Assembly (NCBI RefSeq): GCF_003008615.1
Contig: NZ_CP027657.1
Span: forward strand, 620,001 to 684,000
Origin: Pseudomonas mendocina
GTDB taxonomy: Bacteria > Pseudomonadota > Gammaproteobacteria > Pseudomonadales > Pseudomonadaceae
Length of the DNA: 64,000 bases
Reading direction: 5' to 3'
The position numbers were made by a program, and so were the translations under genes. This document shows, piece by piece, positions 18,036-29,801 of the stretch; position 1 is the first letter of the stretch; every line of letters starts with the position of its first letter. The notes below the pieces were generated by a model. That model made no database searches, was not told the origin of the DNA, and saw nothing but the letters and a program-made list of their open reading frames with translations.

Positions 18036-18800
18036 ATGAGCAACGTAATTTCTTCCCAACCCCTTCCTCTGGCCGGCAAAACGGCTCTCGTAACAGGCGG
18101 CTCTCGCTCCATCGGCGCAGCTATCGCCAAACGCCTGGCCGCCGACGGTGCGCAGGTTGCCTTCACCTACAATGGCTCGCCCCAACAGGCCAAGGAAACC
18201 GCAGCGGCCATCGAGTCGACAGGTGGTCGCGTGCTGGCGATCCAGGCCGACGCAGCCGATCCCGAGGCCGTGCGCGCCGCCGTCGCGCAGACAGTAGAAG
18301 CGTTCGGCGGCCTCGACATTCTGGTGAATAACGCCGGTATCGGCGTGTTCAGTCAGTTCGAAGAAACCAGCTTCGAGGATTACCAGAAGATGCTCGCGGT
18401 CAACGTGACCGGTGTATTCGTCGCCACCCAGGAAGCGGTAAGGCACATGCAGGCAGGCGGCCGCGTCATCCACATAGCCAGCTCGGTCACCAAGTACGCC
18501 GGCGTGCCCGGACTTGCCGCATACAGCCTGACCAAAGGCGCCGTCGCCGGTTTCAACCGCAGCCTGGCACATGATCTGGGGCCACGTGGGATCACGGTCA
18601 ACAGCATCCACCCGGGGCCAGTGAACACCGACATGAACCCGGCCGATAGCGAGGTAGCCCAGCTCCTGACGCCTCGCATGGCAGTGGGTCGCTACGGAGA
18701 GCCACACGAAATTGCCAGCCTCGTGGCATTCATCGCCAGCCCGCAAGCCTCGTTCATCACCGGTGCGGACATCCTCGCAGACGGCGGGTTGACCTCCTGA
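18036..18800 (+). CDS. Short-chain dehydrogenase/reductase
   Basis: 254 residues, classical SDR. The cofactor motif TGGSRSIGAAIAKRL lies near residue 22 (TGxxxxIG form), NNAGIG near 95, the catalytic Ser in IASSV near 146 and Tyr-Lys in YSLTKGAVAG near 160. The PG motif HPGPVNTDMNP follows, and the end DILADGGLTS is that of a 3-ketoacyl-ACP reductase-like SDR. The substrate is unknown. GGAG precedes the ATG by six bases. It is the first gene of a three-gene operon with a Rossmann reductase and an MFS exporter. Confidence 0.9.
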   Translation: MSNVISSQPLPLAGKTALVTGGSRSIGAAIAKRLAADGAQVAFTYNGSPQQAKETAAAIESTGGRVLAIQADAADPEAVRAAVAQTVEAFGGLDILVNNAGIGVFSQFEETSFEDYQKMLAVNVTGVFVATQEAVRHMQAGGRVIHIASSVTKYAGVPGLAAYSLTKGAVAGFNRSLAHDLGPRGITVNSIHPGPVNTDMNPADSEVAQLLTPRMAVGRYGEPHEIASLVAFIASPQASFITGADILADGGLTS

Positions 18801-18869
18801 GTGCGCCGGGGCAGGCCAGTCGGCCTGCCCCATGGTTTTCCGCCACCTCAGGTATCAAGGAGTCCCAGC

Positions 18870-19481
18870 ATGAGCAAGTTGCCCTCCATCGGCATCATCG
18901 GCGCCGGCCATATCGGCGCGGCCTTCGCTCGCGCCCTGGCGCGTCGGAACATTCCGGCAATCCTCGCCAACAGCCGTGGGCCAGAGAGCCTGCAAGGCCT
19001 GGTACAATCCATCGGCCCGAGCATCCGTGCCGGTACCCGTGAGCAGGCGGCAGCGCAGTCCATCGTGCTGGTCGCAGTGAACTGGTCGAAGCTGCCAGCC
19101 GCACTGTCCGGGCTTGCGGACTTCGCCGGGCGTGTCGTCATCGACAGCAACAACCCGATCGAAGCGCCGCTGTTCAACCCCATCGATCTGCATGGCCGCA
19201 CCTCAAGCGAGGTGTTTGCCGACCTGGTGCCGGGCGCCCATGTAGTGAAGGCGTTCAACCACTTGAACCCCAGACTGCTCATCGCCGATCCCGCCGAGCG
19301 CGGCGGCCGACGTGTGCTGTTCCTGGCGGGTGACGACAATCGCGCGAAAAACCAGGTCAGCGCACTGATCGATGAGCTGGGCTTCGCCGCTATCGACCTT
19401 GGCGAGCTGGCCGAAGGTGGCCGCCTGACGCAATTCCCCGGTGGGCCGTTGCCCTCGCTCGAACTGGTGCAGTTCGGCTGA
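18870..19481 (+). CDS. NAD(P)-binding oxidoreductase, F420-dependent NADP reductase-like
   Basis: 203 residues from the ATG at 18870, preceded by AAGGAG. The N terminus SIGIIGAGHIGAAFARALA is a Rossmann GxGxxG, and ILANSRGPESLQ, VVIDSNNP and HVVKAFNHLNP are characteristic of the COG2085 family related to F420-dependent NADP reductase. Pseudomonads do not make F420, so an NADPH-dependent reductase working on another partner is more likely. It is 69 bases after the SDR and 17 before the MFS gene. Confidence 0.85.
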   Translation: MSKLPSIGIIGAGHIGAAFARALARRNIPAILANSRGPESLQGLVQSIGPSIRAGTREQAAAQSIVLVAVNWSKLPAALSGLADFAGRVVIDSNNPIEAPLFNPIDLHGRTSSEVFADLVPGAHVVKAFNHLNPRLLIADPAERGGRRVLFLAGDDNRAKNQVSALIDELGFAAIDLGELAEGGRLTQFPGGPLPSLELVQFG

Positions 19482-19498
19482 ACTACCGGGAGACGAAA

Positions 19499-20710
19499 AT
19501 GAAGGATTCCATCATGCCCCATACCGATTCATCTGCTGCTGACACCCGATCCATGTCTGCTGCGTGGTGGGCCGTCATCTCTCTTGCCCTGGGCGCCTTT
19601 GGCCTGGTCACGGCGGAATTCCTGCCGATCAGTCTGCTGACGCCGATGGCCGCCGACTTGGGTGTATCCAACGGCGCTGTGGGCCAGGCCATCACCGCCA
19701 CGGCCGTGATCGCCGCATTCGCCGGGCCACTGGTGGTGCTGTTCTCGGGCCGCCTCGATCGGCAGAAGATCGTCTGGGGGTTGATGGGCATGCTGGTGTT
19801 CTCCTGCATCCTTTCGGCCTATGCCTCAAACATCACGGTACTACTGATCGCGCGTGGGCTGCTGGGCTTCGCCCTCGGCAGCTTCTGGGCCATGATGGCA
19901 GCGCTCGCCCTGCGCCTGGTGCCCCCGGACAAGGTGCCGCGAGCCATTTCGATCATCATGATGGGCATCTCGCTCGCAACCATCTTCGCTGCCCCACTGG
20001 GTGCCTACCTGGGAGAACTGTGGGGCTGGCAGGCAACCTTCCTGGCCGCGTCCGCTATTGGCGTGGCGGCGCTGGCGATCCAGATGCTGACCCTGCCCAA
20101 ACTGCCGGCCGCCGCAGCGCCGGGCCTGGCGTCCTTCAAGGCGGCCCTGACGCGGCGCGCGGTCGCCATCGGCATCGGCACCGGGCTGTTGGTCATTTCC
20201 GGGCACTTCGCTGCTCTGACCTTCATCCGCCCCTTCCTCGAGGAGGTTCCACGCCTGGATGTCGCGACCGTCTCGCTTGCCTTGCTGGCCTTCGGTGTCA
20301 GCGGCTTTTTCGGCAACCTTGCCGGCGGCGCCATCGCGGCGCGCAGTCCGGCCTGGGCGGTCAGCAGCTGCTCGTTCCTGATCGCTGCCGTTGCACTCAC
20401 GCTGATCCTGTTCGGCACGCAGGCCGACGTTGCCTTCGTCGCGATTGCGCTATGGGGCTTCGCCTTCGGCGCCTTCCCGGTATCGATCTCGATCTGGAAC
20501 GCGCGTGCTGCCGCCGATCACGCGGAAAGCGCTGGCGCCCTGCTGTCATCGACCTTCCAGGTGGCCATTGCCGCAGGTGCGGTTCTAGGAGGGCTGATCA
20601 TCGACAGCCTCGACTCGCAAGCCGTGATCGTCTATGCCGCGGCAGCAGCCTTCGCGGGCGCTGCCCTGATGTTCATCCGGGGTCGCGCAATCGAACGTCA
20701 GCACGGCTGA
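19499..20710 (+). CDS. MFS transporter, DHA1/AraJ-like exporter
   Basis: 403 residues with twelve predicted membrane helices. AEFLPISLLTPMAADLG in helix 1 and the loop 2-3 motif GRLDRQKIVW are typical of DHA1 drug or sugar exporters of the AraJ/YdhP type. GGGAG lies six bases before the ATG. With the upstream reductases and the divergent LysR gene it forms a compact module seen in many proteobacteria, perhaps for reducing and exporting a reactive compound; the substrate cannot be read from sequence. Confidence 0.88.
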   Translation: MKDSIMPHTDSSAADTRSMSAAWWAVISLALGAFGLVTAEFLPISLLTPMAADLGVSNGAVGQAITATAVIAAFAGPLVVLFSGRLDRQKIVWGLMGMLVFSCILSAYASNITVLLIARGLLGFALGSFWAMMAALALRLVPPDKVPRAISIIMMGISLATIFAAPLGAYLGELWGWQATFLAASAIGVAALAIQMLTLPKLPAAAAPGLASFKAALTRRAVAIGIGTGLLVISGHFAALTFIRPFLEEVPRLDVATVSLALLAFGVSGFFGNLAGGAIAARSPAWAVSSCSFLIAAVALTLILFGTQADVAFVAIALWGFAFGAFPVSISIWNARAAADHAESAGALLSSTFQVAIAAGAVLGGLIIDSLDSQAVIVYAAAAAFAGAALMFIRGRAIERQHG

Positions 20711-20884
20711 TCAGCCCATTTGCCTGCACTGGCGCAGCGCTCAAGACATCGTTCACCTACGCTCAACGGAGCAAAGCCGCCAGTATTTCAGAATGCCGGC
20801 CTCCTCCATCCGGGCAGCGAATCCCGTACAATCGCCGCCCTTCTTCACATTGCCGGATCACCACCGGCCAACAGGATGCCCCAC

Positions 20885-22495
20885 ATGATTCGCCTGACCG
20901 AACTGAAACTGCCCCTCGACCATCCCGATGAGGCCCTGCGCCCGGCCATCGTCCAACGCCTGGGCATCCCTGACGCCGACCTGCTCGCCTTCAGCGTGTT
21001 CAAACGCAGCTACGATGCCCGCAAGAAGTTCGGCGACATGCCGTTCATCTACACCCTCGATTGCGAGGTAAAGGACGAGGCAGCGCTGCTCGCTCGTCTG
21101 CACGATGACAAGCATGTCGGCCCGGCACCGGACATCAGCTACAAGCCGGTCGGCAAGACTGAAACGCCGCTGGACGAACGCCCGATCGTGGTCGGCTTCG
21201 GCCCCTGCGGCATCTTCGCGGCGCTGATTCTGGCTCAGGCCGGCCTGCGCCCCATCGTGCTGGAACGCGGCAAGGAAGTACGCGAACGCACCAAGGACAC
21301 CTGGGGCCTGTGGCGCAAGAACGTGCTCAACCCGGAGTCCAACGTGCAGTTCGGCGAAGGCGGTGCAGGCACCTTCTCCGACGGCAAGCTGTACAGCCAG
21401 ATCAAGGATCCTCACCATCATGGCCGCAAGGTGCTGCAGGAGTTCGTCAAGGCTGGAGCACCGGAGGAAATCCTCTACGTCAGCAAGCCGCACATCGGCA
21501 CCTTCCGCCTCACCGGCGTGGTCGCCACCATGCGCGAGGAGATCAAGGCGCTCGGCGGCGAAGTGCGTTTCCAGGAGCGGGTCAGCGACCTGCTGATCGA
21601 GGGTGATCAACTCTGCGGGGTGGTGCTGGAAAGTGGCGAACAGATCGCTAGCCGCCACGTTATCCTGGCGCTCGGCCACAGTTCCCGTGACACCTTCCGC
21701 ATGCTGCATGCGCGCGGCGTGTTCCTGGAGGCCAAGCCGTTCTCGGTGGGCTTCCGCATCGAGCACCCGCAATCGCTGATCGACCGCGCGCGCCTGGGCA
21801 AGTACGCCGGCCACCCGAAGCTCGGCGCCGCCGACTACAAACTGGTGCACCACGCCAGCAACGGCCGCTCGGTGTACAGCTTCTGCATGTGCCCAGGCGG
21901 TACCGTGGTCGCCGCCACCTCCGAGCCAGAGCGCGTGGTCACCAACGGCATGAGCCAGTACTCGCGCAACGAGCGCAACGCCAACGCCGGGATCGTCGTC
22001 GGGATCACCCCCGAGCAGGACTATCCGGGCGGCCCGCTGGCCGGTGTGGAGCTGCAGGAGCGCCTGGAGTCGCACGCCTATGTGCTCGGCGGGCGCAACT
22101 ACGAAGCACCAGGGCAACTGGTCGGCGACTTCATCGCTGGCAAGCCGTCGAGTGCACTGGGCGAAGTACAACCCTCCTACAAGCCGGGCGTGAAGCTGGG
22201 CGACCTGGCTCCGTCGCTGCCGAACTTCGCCATCGAGGCCATCCGCGAAGCACTGCCGGCCTTCGGCAAGCAGATCAAGGGCTTCGACCTGGCCGATGCA
22301 GTGCTGACCGGCATCGAGACACGCACCTCCTCGCCGGTGCGCATTACCCGTGGCGCCGACCTGCAGAGCCTAAACCTCAAGGGCCTGTACCCGGCAGGAG
22401 AAGGAGCAGGCTATGCCGGTGGCATTCTCTCTGCCGGCGTGGATGGCATTCGCGTCGCCGAAGCGGTCGGCCGCTCGATGCTTCGCCTGGACTGA
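20885..22495 (+). CDS. NAD(P)/FAD-dependent oxidoreductase (COG2509 type)
   Basis: 536 residues from the ATG at 20885, which has AGGA eight bases upstream; the ATG at 20876 overlaps that site. An N-terminal domain of about 90 residues (KRSYDARKKFGDMPFIYTLD) precedes the flavin motif PIVVGFGPCGIFAALILAQAG. VQFGEGGAGTFSDGKLYSQI and the C-terminal GLYPAGEGAGYAGGILSAGVDG are signature blocks of this family of uncharacterised FAD dehydrogenases. It is single-gene, transcribed away from the MFS gene. The natural substrate is not known. Confidence 0.87.
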   Translation: MIRLTELKLPLDHPDEALRPAIVQRLGIPDADLLAFSVFKRSYDARKKFGDMPFIYTLDCEVKDEAALLARLHDDKHVGPAPDISYKPVGKTETPLDERPIVVGFGPCGIFAALILAQAGLRPIVLERGKEVRERTKDTWGLWRKNVLNPESNVQFGEGGAGTFSDGKLYSQIKDPHHHGRKVLQEFVKAGAPEEILYVSKPHIGTFRLTGVVATMREEIKALGGEVRFQERVSDLLIEGDQLCGVVLESGEQIASRHVILALGHSSRDTFRMLHARGVFLEAKPFSVGFRIEHPQSLIDRARLGKYAGHPKLGAADYKLVHHASNGRSVYSFCMCPGGTVVAATSEPERVVTNGMSQYSRNERNANAGIVVGITPEQDYPGGPLAGVELQERLESHAYVLGGRNYEAPGQLVGDFIAGKPSSALGEVQPSYKPGVKLGDLAPSLPNFAIEAIREALPAFGKQIKGFDLADAVLTGIETRTSSPVRITRGADLQSLNLKGLYPAGEGAGYAGGILSAGVDGIRVAEAVGRSMLRLD

Positions 22496-22506
22496 ACCTC
22501 TAGCAA

Positions 22507-22564
22507 GGTGCGCCATGCGCACCTCTTCCTGCGTACAACAATTGGTGCGCACAGCGCACCCTAC
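22507..22564. repeat. GTAGGG-family inverted repeat, copy 2
   Basis: GGTGCGCCATGCGCACC (itself palindromic) is followed by GGTGCGCACAGCGCACCCTAC ending at 22564. It sits between the convergent oxidoreductase and acetyltransferase genes and shares its right end with the other copies. Confidence 0.65.
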
Positions 22565-23076
22565 TGGTCACCAAGGCGCCGGCAGCACAAGGTCGAGCGA
22601 CGCGAGCCATGGCTACGCCGTGCAGGGTCGTCATAGCTCAACAATTCAGTGAATCCAGCCTTGCGCATCATCCCTGCCGAGGCGGCATTCTCCTCGTGTC
22701 GGTCGATGTAGACGTCTTGCACGCCCAATGCGCTGATGCGCTCAATCGTCGCTTCGAGCAATCGTGAACCCAGCCCCTGCCCCGCACAGCCGCGATGCAC
22801 GACCGCCTCACAGATATACGCGTGCTGTTGCAGCTCTCGCCCCATGGGCTGATGAGCGGAAAAATCGTGGGTCAGTCGATAGCTGACGAAACCGAGCAAG
22901 CCACTGCCGCCCTCGGCCAACACGGCCAGTGTTTCGCCACTTGCGATGGCCTGCAGGTGAGCACGCACCTCGGCCTCGGGCAGGTAGTTCCAGGGGTTGG
23001 GGCCGTGTTCGAGTAACAGTTCGCACATGGCCTGGATATCGGCCGGCTGCGCCTGGCGAATGCGGGCTTCGTTCAT
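22561..23076 (-). CDS. GNAT-family N-acetyltransferase
   Basis: 171 residues from the ATG at 23076, with GGGGAG seven bases upstream; the TTG at 23091 is inside that site's flank. The acetyl-CoA loop is GCAGQGLGSRLLEATIERI (Q/RxxGxG/A), preceded by the strand AYICEAVVHRG, and VQDVYIDRHEENAASAGMM is motif B. The acceptor substrate is unknown. The gene lies downstream of the mrp operon, but the hairpin at 23098-23117 separates them. Confidence 0.88.
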   Translation of the reverse strand: MNEARIRQAQPADIQAMCELLLEHGPNPWNYLPEAEVRAHLQAIASGETLAVLAEGGSGLLGFVSYRLTHDFSAHQPMGRELQQHAYICEAVVHRGCAGQGLGSRLLEATIERISALGVQDVYIDRHEENAASAGMMRKAGFTELLSYDDPARRSHGSRRSTLCCRRLGDQ

Positions 23077-23089
23077 GACCTGGCTCCCC

Positions 23090-23117
23090 AAAGAAAAGGC
23101 CAGTCTAGAGACTGGCC
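23090..23117 (-). terminator. Terminator of the mrp operon
   Basis: Perfect palindrome GGCCAGTCTAGAGACTGGCC (23098-23117), followed on the minus strand by TTTTCTTT. It lies 42 bases after the mrpG stop. Confidence 0.85.
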
Positions 23118-23159
23118 TGGTACAGACACAGGTACAGCAAGAGACGAGAACTGTGCCTG

Positions 23160-23498
23160 TTAACGGTCGTCTTCCCAGGGACGCCCGCGGGTGCGTTCGA
23201 CCAGTTCGACCTTCTGCTGCATCGCCGCCTTGGACAGCATGTGCGCACTCACCGGTGCGGTGATGAACAGGAACAGGGTGATCAGAAACTCATGCAGGCT
23301 CAGCCCTTCGCCGCGGCTGCCGAAGAAGATCAGCGAGGCGATGACCATGCCACCCACACCAAGGGTGGTGGCCTTGGTCGGCCCATGCAGACGCATGAAG
23401 AAGTCCGGCAGACGGTACAGGCCGATGGCGCCAACCAAGGCGAACAGGCTGCCGATCAGCAGGAACAGGGAGACCAGTATTTCGATCCACAGTGGCAT
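23160..23498 (-). CDS. mrpG: Cation/proton antiporter subunit G
   Basis: 112 residues with three membrane helices (at about 4-24, 40-58, 68-88). GLYRLPDFFMRLHGPTKATT is the MrpG/PhaG signature. MrpG is a small subunit of the multi-subunit Na+(K+)/H+ antiporter in the inner membrane, required for assembly or activity. It is the last gene of the six-gene operon and begins 19 bases after mrpF. The soluble tail ends ELVERTRGRPWEDDR. Confidence 0.93.
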   Translation of the reverse strand: MPLWIEILVSLFLLIGSLFALVGAIGLYRLPDFFMRLHGPTKATTLGVGGMVIASLIFFGSRGEGLSLHEFLITLFLFITAPVSAHMLSKAAMQQKVELVERTRGRPWEDDR

Positions 23499-23517
23499 AA
23501 AAGAACCTCCTTGGAAT

Positions 23518-23787
23518 CTAGTCGATGATGTCGCCGTGCATCAAATGCTTACCCACGGCGACGGTACTGACGAAGCCCATCACCGCGATCAGCAGGGCGA
23601 TCTCGAAGAACAGGTCGGAATCCAGCCAGATGCCGAACAACACGATCAGCGCCAGCGCATTGATGTACAGGGTATCCAGGGCCAGCACGCGATCCGGCAT
23701 GCTCGGCCCCTGCACCAGGCGCAGCACGTTGAGCACCATGGCCACGCCGATGATGAACAGGCAGACAGGAATCACGTAGGCGAGCAT
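23518..23787 (-). CDS. mrpF: Cation/proton antiporter subunit F
   Basis: 89 residues, three membrane helices. RLVQGPSMPDRVLALDTLYI is the MrpF/PhaF signature, in which the Asp of PDRV lies in the membrane-facing segment. Its start overlaps the end of mrpE by 16 bases, which points to translational coupling. Confidence 0.94.
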   Translation of the reverse strand: MLAYVIPVCLFIIGVAMVLNVLRLVQGPSMPDRVLALDTLYINALALIVLFGIWLDSDLFFEIALLIAVMGFVSTVAVGKHLMHGDIID

Positions 23788-24269
23788 TCGAATATCTCCA
23801 GCAGCGGCGCTTCGTAACGGCTCTTGATCTCGGCGATCATGGCATCGGCATCCGGCACATCCAGGCCATGCAGCAACAGGGTCTTGTGATCATTGCTGAG
23901 TCCAGCCGAGACGGTGCCCGGGGTCAGCGAAACCACACAGGCCAGCAACGACAGAAGGAACTCGTCCTCGATGTCCATCGGCACCTCGACGAATGCCGGT
24001 CGCAGGCGATCCTGCGGCCCCAGCACCAGGCGCGCGACGTGCAGGTTGGCCAGCACGATGTCGTAGAACACCTTGATCAGGAACGCGGCCAGCTTCAACG
24101 GCCGCCGCAGGTGCGGCACATTGAGCAGAAAGTCACGGGTCAGCCAGACGATGGCCCAACCGAGGAACAGGCCGAGCAAGACCTGGCCGAGCGCGATGGT
24201 GTTGACCAACGCCAGCCAGATGACGGCCAGCAGCAGGGTCAGGTGGGGATGGGGAAACAGACGTCTCAT
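23772..24269 (-). CDS. mrpE: Cation/proton antiporter subunit E
   Basis: 165 residues with two or three N-terminal helices (LTLLLAVIWLALVNTIALGQ, LLGLFLGWAIVWLT) and a C-terminal cytoplasmic domain containing SLTPGTVSAGLSNDHKTLLL, the conserved MrpE block. The subunit is needed for full antiporter function. The start overlaps the mrpD stop by 4 bases. Confidence 0.93.
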   Translation of the reverse strand: MRRLFPHPHLTLLLAVIWLALVNTIALGQVLLGLFLGWAIVWLTRDFLLNVPHLRRPLKLAAFLIKVFYDIVLANLHVARLVLGPQDRLRPAFVEVPMDIEDEFLLSLLACVVSLTPGTVSAGLSNDHKTLLLHGLDVPDADAMIAEIKSRYEAPLLEIFECSPT

Positions 24270-25771
24270 GCCTCACCTCCATTGATCAGCGAAAGGTACG
24301 GCTGCAGGTTGAGCAACTGCTCGGCGGTGGCCTGTGCGTAGGCCAGCAGCGGTTGCGCCATTACCAGCAGCAAGGGGCTGGCCAGCAACAGACCCAGCGT
24401 TGCGCCAAGGCGCGTCCAATCGGCCGGTTCGGTGTTCTCCAGCGGCCGGCCATGGCTGTGCCAGAACAGCTGGCTACCGGCGCGGCTCAGCGCCACCAGC
24501 GTGACTAACCCTGAGAGCAGCACCACCGACCACAACCACAGCGCCTGACTGCCCGGCTCTACCGACCGCAGCAGCAACAGCTTGCCGAGGAAGCCGGAAA
24601 ATGGCGGCAAACCTGCCACCGAAATGGTCGCGGCGAAGAACAGCGCGCCCAGCAGCAGCGGCTGGTGCAGGGCCTGCAGCAGGTGCAGATCGTCACGCGC
24701 CGGGCCACGCTGACGCACGATCAACCCGGCCAGCAGGAACAACGCCGCGCTGATCAGGGTGCTGTGCAGCAGGTAATACAGGGCGGCACTCAACGCCTGT
24801 GGCGTACCGAGCGAGAAGCCCGCCAGCAGCGTGCCCACCGACACCACCACCAGGTAGCCCAGCAGCACTTGCAGGCGTTCGGCAGCCAGTGCACCGATGG
24901 CGCCTGCCGCCAGTGTCAGCAACGCCAACCACCAGAGCATCTCATGGGCCATATTGGCCAGTGGGCCAGCACCTTCACCGAAGACCAGGGTGAACACGCG
25001 GAAGATCGAATACAGGCCGACCTTGGTCATAATCGCGAACAGCGCCGCCACCGGGGCAGGCGCCGAGGCGTAGGCCCTCGGCAGCCAGAAGTACAGCGGC
25101 AACACCGCCGCCTTGAGGGCGAACACCACCAGCAGCAGATAGGCGGCGGCGCTGAGCAGCGGCGCCAGCTCAGGGTCGGCGTCGGCCACTTTCTGCGCCA
25201 GATCCGGCATGTTCAGCGTGCCGGTCAGGCCGTAGAGCATGCTCACGCCGATCAGGAAGAACGACGAGCCAAGCAGATTGAGCACCACGTAATGCACACC
25301 GGTTCTGATCTGATCCTTGCCGTTGCCATGCACCAGCAACGAGTAGGAGGAAATCAGCAGAATCTCGAAGAAGACGAACAGGTTGAACAGGTCGGCGGTG
25401 AGAAAAGCGCCGTTGATACCCAGCAACTGGAACTGGAACAGGGCATGGAAGTTCTGCCCGCGCGCATCGTCACCACGGCAGGCGTAGAGCACGGCGAAAC
25501 CGGCCAGCACCGCGGTCAGCAGCAGCATCAGCGCGCTGAGGCGGTCGAGCAGCAGCATGATGCCGAACGGCGCCTGCCAATTGCCCAGTGCATAGGCGCG
25601 CAACTGGCCATCGTCGGCCAGCAATACCAGGTAGAGTCCCAGCGGCACCAAGGCCCAGGTGGCCGTCAGCGACAGCGCGCGCTTGAGGGGTTTGCTCAGA
25701 TTGTGGCCAACCAGCAGCAAGGCACCCGCCAGCATCGGCAACAGAATCGGCAGGATCAGAGCATGATTCAT
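24266..25771 (-). CDS. mrpD: Cation/proton antiporter subunit D
   Basis: 501 residues and about 14 helices, homologous to the proton-pumping NuoN/NuoM subunits of complex I. The key helix-5 Glu is in FVFFEILLISSYSLLVHG, and the broken-helix Lys region VVFALKAAVLPLYFWLPRAY follows. MrpD forms one of the two ion channels of the complex. It overlaps mrpC by 4 bases. Confidence 0.95.
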   Translation of the reverse strand: MNHALILPILLPMLAGALLLVGHNLSKPLKRALSLTATWALVPLGLYLVLLADDGQLRAYALGNWQAPFGIMLLLDRLSALMLLLTAVLAGFAVLYACRGDDARGQNFHALFQFQLLGINGAFLTADLFNLFVFFEILLISSYSLLVHGNGKDQIRTGVHYVVLNLLGSSFFLIGVSMLYGLTGTLNMPDLAQKVADADPELAPLLSAAAYLLLVVFALKAAVLPLYFWLPRAYASAPAPVAALFAIMTKVGLYSIFRVFTLVFGEGAGPLANMAHEMLWWLALLTLAAGAIGALAAERLQVLLGYLVVVSVGTLLAGFSLGTPQALSAALYYLLHSTLISAALFLLAGLIVRQRGPARDDLHLLQALHQPLLLGALFFAATISVAGLPPFSGFLGKLLLLRSVEPGSQALWLWSVVLLSGLVTLVALSRAGSQLFWHSHGRPLENTEPADWTRLGATLGLLLASPLLLVMAQPLLAYAQATAEQLLNLQPYLSLINGGEA

Positions 25772-26097
25772 ACGCGCGGCTCCTCGCCGTCGACGTGATC
25801 GGTCTTCAGCTCACCCAGGCCGCGCAGTGCCAGTACCACGACGAAAGCGGTCATGGCGAAGCCGATGACGATGGCAGTCAATACCAGCGCCTGCGGCAGT
25901 GGGTCACCATAGGCCGGACTGCGTCCGATCACCGCCGGCACCCCGGTGCCGAGCCGCCCCATAGCGAAGATGAACAGGTTGACCGCGTAGGAAATCAGGG
26001 TCAGCCCCATGACCACCGGAAAGATCCGTGCGCGCAGGATCAGGTAGACACCGGCAGCCGTGAGTACCCCAAGGGTGATGGCGAACAACACCTCCAT
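25768..26097 (-). CDS. mrpC: Cation/proton antiporter subunit C
   Basis: 109 residues, three helices, homologous to NuoK. GLTLISYAVNLFIFAMGRLG and PLPQALVLTAIVIGFAMTAF are the MrpC signature blocks. It starts immediately after the mrpA stop codon, with a GGAGG-like site inside the end of mrpA. Confidence 0.95.
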   Translation of the reverse strand: MEVLFAITLGVLTAAGVYLILRARIFPVVMGLTLISYAVNLFIFAMGRLGTGVPAVIGRSPAYGDPLPQALVLTAIVIGFAMTAFVVVLALRGLGELKTDHVDGEEPRV

Positions 26098-28890
<2,793 letters not shown>

Positions 28891-29220
28891 CGGCACCCCC
28901 TCTATGCGGAACGGCCGGCGCGACCCGGCGGCATGAACTGGAGTCAAAAGTCCGTGACGGCGGCAGTCCCTACCGCCCGGAAACGGCTACACCGTCGTCA
29001 GAACCAGAATAGCCAGCGATTATCCATAACTATCGAACCATCGTCATGCATTGAATTATTACTAAAAACAGCATGTTGCAATGACTGTACGAATGCGAGG
29101 GCGCCAGGGGTGATGTTCCCCTCGTCAGTGCGGGGCTTGGAGGTTAGCCGCCATGAATGACGCAGGAATAAAAAAGTCGGAGCGGTGTCGCACCGCTCCG
29201 ACTTTCATAGAGATGCAGAC
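28891..29220 (-). promoter_or_regulatory. Upstream region of the mrp operon
   Basis: 330 bases without a credible gene. The part at 29010-29100 is AT-rich compared with its surroundings and contains, on the minus strand, TTGCAA (29076-29081) and AATAAT (29055-29060) with 15 bases between, a possible but short-spaced promoter. The leader to mrpA would be about 160 bases. The right end holds the slyB-like terminator at 29170-29205. Confidence 0.4.
29170..29205 (-). terminator. Terminator of the SlyB-like lipoprotein gene
   Basis: AAGTCGGAGCGGTG (29174-29187), loop TCG, CACCGCTCCGACTT (29191-29204), a perfect 14-bp stem. On the minus strand it is followed by a T run (the A run at 29170-29175). 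It lies 16 bases after the stop. Confidence 0.92.
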
Positions 29221-29682
29221 TTAATGAGTGACGCGACTGGTACCGTTGACGGTCATGATACGAACGCGCTCGCCAACCCTGAACACTTGATTCGGCTCGA
29301 CTTCCTGCACATAGGCCCGCATGGTGCCGTCGTCTTCACGCACGGTGATTTCGACACCCTGGGTACGCGTCAGGCCCTCTTCGGCTGCGGCGCCCAGCAA
29401 GCCGCCGGCAACTGCACCGATCACCGCCATGACGGCGCTACCCCGACCACCACCGACGCCACTACCACCAACGCCACCGATCACCGCACCGGCACCAGCA
29501 CCAATCGGCGTCTTGGTACCTTCGATCTTCACAGGACGGAGCGACTCGATGGTTCCCATGCGCACCGTTTGCACAGCTCGGGCCTCGTCACGGCTGTAGG
29601 TGTCGCCGGTCAGGCTGGACTGGCAACCGCCGAGAAGCAGAAACGCAGCCAGCGAGGTGATGAGCAGAGTAGGTTTACGCAT
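29221..29682 (-). CDS. SlyB/Pcp-like glycine-zipper outer membrane lipoprotein
   Basis: 153 residues from the ATG at 29682, preceded by GGAGGAATT; the open frame continues upstream without a better start. A lipobox, AFLLLGGCQS, sets Cys near residue 19. Residues 65-105 form a glycine zipper with repeated GxxxG spacing (GAGAGAVIGGVGGSGVGGG, AVIGAVAGGLLGAAAEEG). The C-terminal domain VEITVREDDG and VGERVRIM is the SlyB/Pcp fold. Such lipoproteins stabilise the outer membrane, often under PhoP control. It is a single-gene unit. Confidence 0.88.
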   Translation of the reverse strand: MRKPTLLITSLAAFLLLGGCQSSLTGDTYSRDEARAVQTVRMGTIESLRPVKIEGTKTPIGAGAGAVIGGVGGSGVGGGRGSAVMAVIGAVAGGLLGAAAEEGLTRTQGVEITVREDDGTMRAYVQEVEPNQVFRVGERVRIMTVNGTSRVTH

Positions 29683-29801
29683 AGCAATTCCTCCAGAGAT
29701 ATCTCGATCCATTAGACGCCACGCCCAGGCAGTCGTCACCAACATGCCTCAACAATAGTAGATTCAGACAGACAGAGTTCAGCTAGGTTCTATACGTGGA
29801 A

